Program-made: the position numbers and the translations under genes
Shown: piece after piece, positions 4,658-8,070 of the stretch
Numbering within the stretch: the stretch's first letter is position 1
Layout of the letters: each line of letters begins with the position of its first letter
DNA from: an uncultured bacterium
Lineage (GTDB): Bacteria; Patescibacteriota; Minisyncoccia; Phycocordibacterales; GWA1-40-21
DNA: 8,070 nt
Assembly (NCBI GenBank): GCA_903868205.1
Contig: CAIPUJ010000028.1
Location: 1-8,070 of the forward strand
Direction of reading: 5' to 3'
Notes under the pieces: model-generated
What the model was told of the DNA's origin: nothing
What the model saw: only the letters and a program-made list of their open reading frames with translations
Databases searched by the model: none

Positions 4658-4848
4658 AAACAAAATGATAGTTTCTTTCACATTATTAGTTACGAATATC
4701 GAAAGGTATTTTTATTTCGGCTAGCGAGGAGTAAAGTAATAAATTCTTATTTTTTATTTTATCCGAGCGAAGACGATATACAAGTGCTCTGTGCACTTTT
4801 ATTAGTTAAGTTTAAAGAAAGAAATTATTCAAGTTAAATTAATAAATC

Positions 4849-7800
4849 ATGATAAGAACAAATAAATTGGTATCAGGTGTTGTCGCTTTGACAATGCTTC
4901 TATCATTAGTCGGAGGTGTTTCTGCTAGTGCACAAGGTATGTCACTTGCAGATCTAGTAAACCTCTTCATCACAATGGGAGTTATTTCTCCTGAAAAAGC
5001 AGACGCTGCAAGACAAGCTGCTGGTATAACAGCAACAACTCCAGCGGGTACAACATCAGGTTACAACTTCGCTAAAGACCTTACAGTCGGAAGCAAAGGT
5101 GCTGATGTAACAGCTTTACAAAATGTTATTGGAGTTTCTCCAGCAACAGGTTACTTTGGTTCAATCACCAAAGCTGCCGTCATACAATATCAGTTAGCTA
5201 AGAGTATTACTCCAGCTGCTGGTTATGTAGGTGCTAAGACAAGAGCTGTATTAAACAATGCAGGTCCAGTCGTAGTAAATCCAGGAACAGTTACACCAAC
5301 AGGTACAGATCTTAAAGTATCTTTGGCAGCAACTTCACCTGCAGCTTCAGCTATAGTAGCTGGTCAAGCAGCGGCAAATCTTGCTGAATACACATTTACA
5401 AACACTTCAGCTTCAGCTGCAGTTGTTACAAATGTAACTTTGGCTAAAATAGGTGTTGCTGGTGATACATCATTCTCAGCTGTTTACCTTTATGAAGGTT
5501 CAGCAAGATTGACAGATGCAGCTACTGTTGCTTCTGGTAAAATTACTTTCAACGCTGGTGCAGGATTGTTCACAGTTCCAGCAGGATCTTCAAAAACGAT
5601 CTCTGTTAAATCAGATATTTCTGGTGGAGGAGGTCAACTATTGGGTGTTTCTCTAACAGGGGTTACTTCAAACGTTTCTGTTAGCGCAGTATATCCAATA
5701 AGCGGTGCTGCTATGAACGTATTTAACGCTTCATCAGATCTTGCTTCAACAACATTATCTGCAGTTACATCACCAGCTACTTCAACTCAAACAGGAGTAG
5801 AAGTTACAGCAGGTACAATGAACTACACAATATTCCAAGCTCCATTAAATATAACAAACAAATCTGTTAATTTAACAAGAGCTACATTTAAGGTTATTGG
5901 TTCAGTTCCAGCAACAACTTTCCAGAACATACAACTTTATGTTTCAGGAATTAAAGTTGCTTCAGCTTCAGGTGTAGATGCAAATGGTTATATGACTTTT
6001 GACTTAGCATCAGCTCCTTACAAGATTGAAACAGGAAACAAAACTCTTGAAATTAGAGCAGATGTAGTTGACGGTGCTTCAAGAACTTTCAGCGTTTCAC
6101 TTCAGAACAAAGCAGACTTAGGATTAGTTGATACAAACTACAATGTTGGTATCGCTATCGGAGCTACTGTACCTGTTTCAACAGGAATAGTAACTGTTAA
6201 GGCTGGTTCAGTTTCTGTAACAACAGACGCTTCATTAAGTTCAGGAAACGTTGTTAAGGGTTCATCAAACGTTGTTTTGGGTAGATACACAATGAAAGCT
6301 TATGGTGAAAATGTAAAAATTTCACAATTAGCCGTTACTATGTCTACATCAACTGATAACGTTGCATTGTTTGCTGACGGTGTTCAAATCGGTAGCACAC
6401 AGAGCATAACAACAACAGGAACATTTAACCTTGGTTCATCTTTAGTTTTGAACGCAGGTCAAAAAGTTACTATTGAAGTTAGAGGTGATTTAAAACAAGG
6501 TGGAAATGATATGGCAACTGGTACACAAGTGTTTGCAACTCTTAAGGGAACAACACAAAACGGTACAGGTTCATACTCTTCAACTTTAGTTACAGCTCCT
6601 TCTTCAACATCTGGAATCCCTTCTGTTACTTTGACAGTTGTAGGTGCAGGTTTGACAGTTGCTAAGAACGCTTCATTTAACAACCAAACAACTGTTCCAA
6701 ATACAAATGGACAAAAAATTGGTTCTTATGTATTGCAAACAACAAACACTGAAGATTCAAGAATAACAAGCATTAACATTGCATTAAATGTTAGCGGTGC
6801 TTTGACAACAACAGACCTTTCAAACCTATACATTCAGGTTTCAGGTATGCCAGCTTCAACACCAGTTAATCCACAATCTTCAAATAATTTCTCAGTAGAC
6901 TTCACAATCCCAGCTAACAGCTCAAAGGTTGTTGATGTTTATGCTGATATTTCAAATGTAGGTGGTAGTGCTTCAACAACTATTTCCGTTACAGGATATG
7001 GTGCTGGAAGCAATGTTTCTTTGACAGGTTCAAAGGTTGGTCAAGATATAGCAATTGCTACTGGTTCTTTGGGATCTCTAACAAAACTATCTTCTTCACC
7101 ATCAACACAGTTCATTATCGGTCCTTCTACAGGTATCTCACTTGTTTCATTTAACGCTACATCAACAAGTGGAACATCATACATTACAGAACTTGGATTT
7201 AACGCTACTGGTACAGCAAACGGAATCACAAAGATTACTGTTGGTTCAGTATCAGTTGACTTAGTTCAGGGTGCAACAACAACAATAACTGGATTAAATA
7301 TCCCAGTTCCTGCAAACAATACAGGTGCTGATATAGCAGTTAAAGTTGATTACAACACTGTTTCAACAAACGCTGGTATAGCTTCAAATCAGGCAGTTGG
7401 TTTAGTTTTGAATTCTGTTAAATATACAACAGGAAATCAATCAACAACAACTTACATGTCTGTTGCTTCAAGCGGAATGTATCCAGTTGCTGCAATACCA
7501 GAGGTTAAACTCAATGGTGGTGGTAACATGAATACAAACTTGGCTGGTATAATTAAGGTTTCAGCTACTGGTAATACTATCAGATTGCTCAATCTTCCAT
7601 TATCATTCAAGTCAGTTGGTTCTTACATCTCTATTGCAACAGGTACAACTGTTACAATTAAAGATTCAACAGGAACAACTCTTGGTACTGGTATAGTAGC
7701 GACATCTTCAAACACAGCAACAACAGTTGTTTCTCTTACAACTTCAGATGCTGCAGGTTATAAGATTAATGGTGGTTCATACGCTATGTTGTATGTTTAT

Positions 7801-7974
7801 CCAAACATAACTCTAACAGGCGGTGACGTTGCTACTCAGAAAGTTCAAACAAGTTTGGGTTCAAATACATTGTTCACATGGAAGGATGTAGAAGGTGGTG
7901 CAACTATTACAACTAGTGCAAACCTTTTGAAAGCAAATTATGACGTTGACTCAGCAATGGAAGTTCTAAACTAA
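4849..7974 (+). CDS. secreted peptidoglycan-binding protein with beta-rich repeats, candidate S-layer protein
   Basis: 1041 residues. A signal peptide has basic IRTNK, a hydrophobic core to about 24 and a likely ASA cleavage site at 26-28. A short helix-forming segment follows (31-60, SLADLVNLFITMGVI). Residues about 74-136 match the PG_binding_1 fold: LTVGSKGADVTALQNVIG, then GYFGSITKAAVIQYQ and GYVGAKTRAVLN, so it should attach to peptidoglycan. The remainder is Thr/Ser/Ala/Val/Gly-rich and predicted beta. A motif like FTIPANSSKVVDVYADIS recurs at 241, 391, 532, 685 and 818, spacing 133-153, marking at least five Ig-like units. The C-terminal part (about 878-1041) contains the only Trp, in FTWKDVEGG. 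There is no Cys and no His. Composition, size, strong promoter and long leader suit a surface-layer or other major wall protein; an adhesin is the alternative. No Shine-Dalgarno precedes the ATG, chosen because the signal peptide begins there. Confidence 0.85.
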   Translation: MIRTNKLVSGVVALTMLLSLVGGVSASAQGMSLADLVNLFITMGVISPEKADAARQAAGITATTPAGTTSGYNFAKDLTVGSKGADVTALQNVIGVSPATGYFGSITKAAVIQYQLAKSITPAAGYVGAKTRAVLNNAGPVVVNPGTVTPTGTDLKVSLAATSPAASAIVAGQAAANLAEYTFTNTSASAAVVTNVTLAKIGVAGDTSFSAVYLYEGSARLTDAATVASGKITFNAGAGLFTVPAGSSKTISVKSDISGGGGQLLGVSLTGVTSNVSVSAVYPISGAAMNVFNASSDLASTTLSAVTSPATSTQTGVEVTAGTMNYTIFQAPLNITNKSVNLTRATFKVIGSVPATTFQNIQLYVSGIKVASASGVDANGYMTFDLASAPYKIETGNKTLEIRADVVDGASRTFSVSLQNKADLGLVDTNYNVGIAIGATVPVSTGIVTVKAGSVSVTTDASLSSGNVVKGSSNVVLGRYTMKAYGENVKISQLAVTMSTSTDNVALFADGVQIGSTQSITTTGTFNLGSSLVLNAGQKVTIEVRGDLKQGGNDMATGTQVFATLKGTTQNGTGSYSSTLVTAPSSTSGIPSVTLTVVGAGLTVAKNASFNNQTTVPNTNGQKIGSYVLQTTNTEDSRITSINIALNVSGALTTTDLSNLYIQVSGMPASTPVNPQSSNNFSVDFTIPANSSKVVDVYADISNVGGSASTTISVTGYGAGSNVSLTGSKVGQDIAIATGSLGSLTKLSSSPSTQFIIGPSTGISLVSFNATSTSGTSYITELGFNATGTANGITKITVGSVSVDLVQGATTTITGLNIPVPANNTGADIAVKVDYNTVSTNAGIASNQAVGLVLNSVKYTTGNQSTTTYMSVASSGMYPVAAIPEVKLNGGGNMNTNLAGIIKVSATGNTIRLLNLPLSFKSVGSYISIATGTTVTIKDSTGTTLGTGIVATSSNTATTVVSLTTSDAAGYKINGGSYAMLYVYPNITLTGGDVATQKVQTSLGSNTLFTWKDVEGGATITTSANLLKANYDVDSAMEVLN

Positions 7975-8013
7975 CCACTTGTGATTCTTTAGCCTAAAAA
8001 CTAAAGAATGGTT
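7973..8013 (+). other. stem-loop immediately after the surface-protein stop codon
   Basis: ATTCTTTAG (7984-7992) pairs perfectly with CTAAAGAAT (8001-8009) around CCTAAAAA. AACC (7973-7976) can pair with GGTT (8010-8013) as a lower stem, which would reach into the stop codon. With the terminator just downstream, the mRNA ends in two stem-loops, as does that of the gene at 2893. Confidence 0.55.
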
Positions 8014-8016
8014 AAG

Positions 8017-8046
8017 AAAAAGCCGCCCCGAAAGGGGCGGCTTTTT
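8017..8046 (+). terminator. strong intrinsic terminator with GAAA tetraloop
   Basis: AAAAAGCCGCCCC (8017-8029) pairs perfectly with GGGGCGGCTTTTT (8034-8046) around the GNRA loop GAAA. GC-rich stem plus T5 tract, about 40 nt after the stop codon of the surface-protein gene. The flanking A and T runs allow function in both directions. Confidence 0.96.
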
Positions 8047-8070
8047 CGTTGTCTGAGACTTCTCGTTCAA

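Larger units (their letters stand above)
4209..4848 (+). promoter_or_regulatory. long structured 5' leader of the surface-protein mRNA
   Basis: About 640 nt lie between the predicted transcription start and the ATG at 4849, with no credible gene. Stems I could find by eye, besides the three listed separately: 4259-4289 (CGTAGAC with GTCTGCG, then GTTT with AAAC); 4307-4327 (ACGGG with CCCGT); 4327-4352 (TTGTCA with TGACAA); 4382-4399 (TTAGTTT with AAACTAA, loop ATGT); 4546-4559 (CAGT with ACTG); 4782-4798 (AAGTGC with GCACTT). Some compete: CCGT at 4293-4296 can pair with the ACGG used in the 4307 stem, and TTGTGT at 4410-4415 with ACACAA at 4426-4431. No match to a riboswitch family that I know. 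Long leaders are known for some S-layer genes, where they stabilise the mRNA. An independent small RNA inside this stretch is also possible. Confidence 0.5.

Noticed and set aside
4209..4848. tmRNA, RNase P RNA, SRP RNA or group I intron in the leader
   Set aside because: I looked for their conserved cores (tRNA-like T arm, P4 strands, SRP GGAA loop region, P7 pairing) and found no convincing match.

Overview
The window looks like part of a Patescibacteria (Candidate Phyla Radiation, probably Parcubacteria-like) chromosome. This is an inference from three things: the kind of genes present (a compact FtsK, a C-terminal winged-helix protein of a type I recall from this group, and a large secreted protein with a peptidoglycan-binding domain and beta-rich repeats), low-to-moderate GC, and the lack of a Shine-Dalgarno sequence ahead of all three genes. 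No rRNA or marker gene is present to confirm it. In-frame codons fit the standard code.

Layout. Bases 1-2254 (minus strand) hold nearly all of an FtsK/SpoIIIE DNA translocase whose last codons lie beyond the left edge. Bases 2255-2892 separate two divergent genes and form a repeat island: three copies of a GGAACCTT/AAGGTTCC hairpin repeat (R1), two ATTCCC-N8-GGGAAT palindromes (R2) and a long inverted-repeat element (R3a). A promoter (TATAAT at 2781) and AAGGACAT-type repeats follow. Bases 2893-3711 encode a 272-residue protein with a C-terminal winged helix, followed by a strong intrinsic terminator (3748-3778). Bases 3779-4110 hold a second R1, with an R2-like insert in its loop, and a second R3 element (R3b). 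The DNA-binding-protein gene is therefore bracketed by the same ordered module, R1 then G/C homopolymer then R3, of about 260 bp each time.

Bases 4111-4848 have no convincing gene. They hold a hairpin made from two inverted DnaA-box-like sequences, a near-consensus promoter (TTGCCA-17-TATAAT) overlapped by a perfect palindrome, and then a predicted leader RNA of about 640 nt rich in hairpins. Bases 4849-7974 encode a 1041-residue secreted protein with a signal peptide, a peptidoglycan-binding domain and at least five beta-rich repeat units. It has no cysteine and no histidine and is a good candidate for a surface-layer or other major cell-wall protein. It ends at a textbook GAAA-loop terminator (8017-8046).

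The three genes do not form one operon: FtsK is divergent, and the other two each have their own promoter and terminator. The most unusual material is non-coding: the R3 elements, whose inner stem covaries around a fixed AGCA loop; the covarying R1 hairpins; the AAGGACA cluster in and upstream of the winged-helix gene; and the long structured leader of the surface-protein gene with a DnaA-box hairpin at its promoter.
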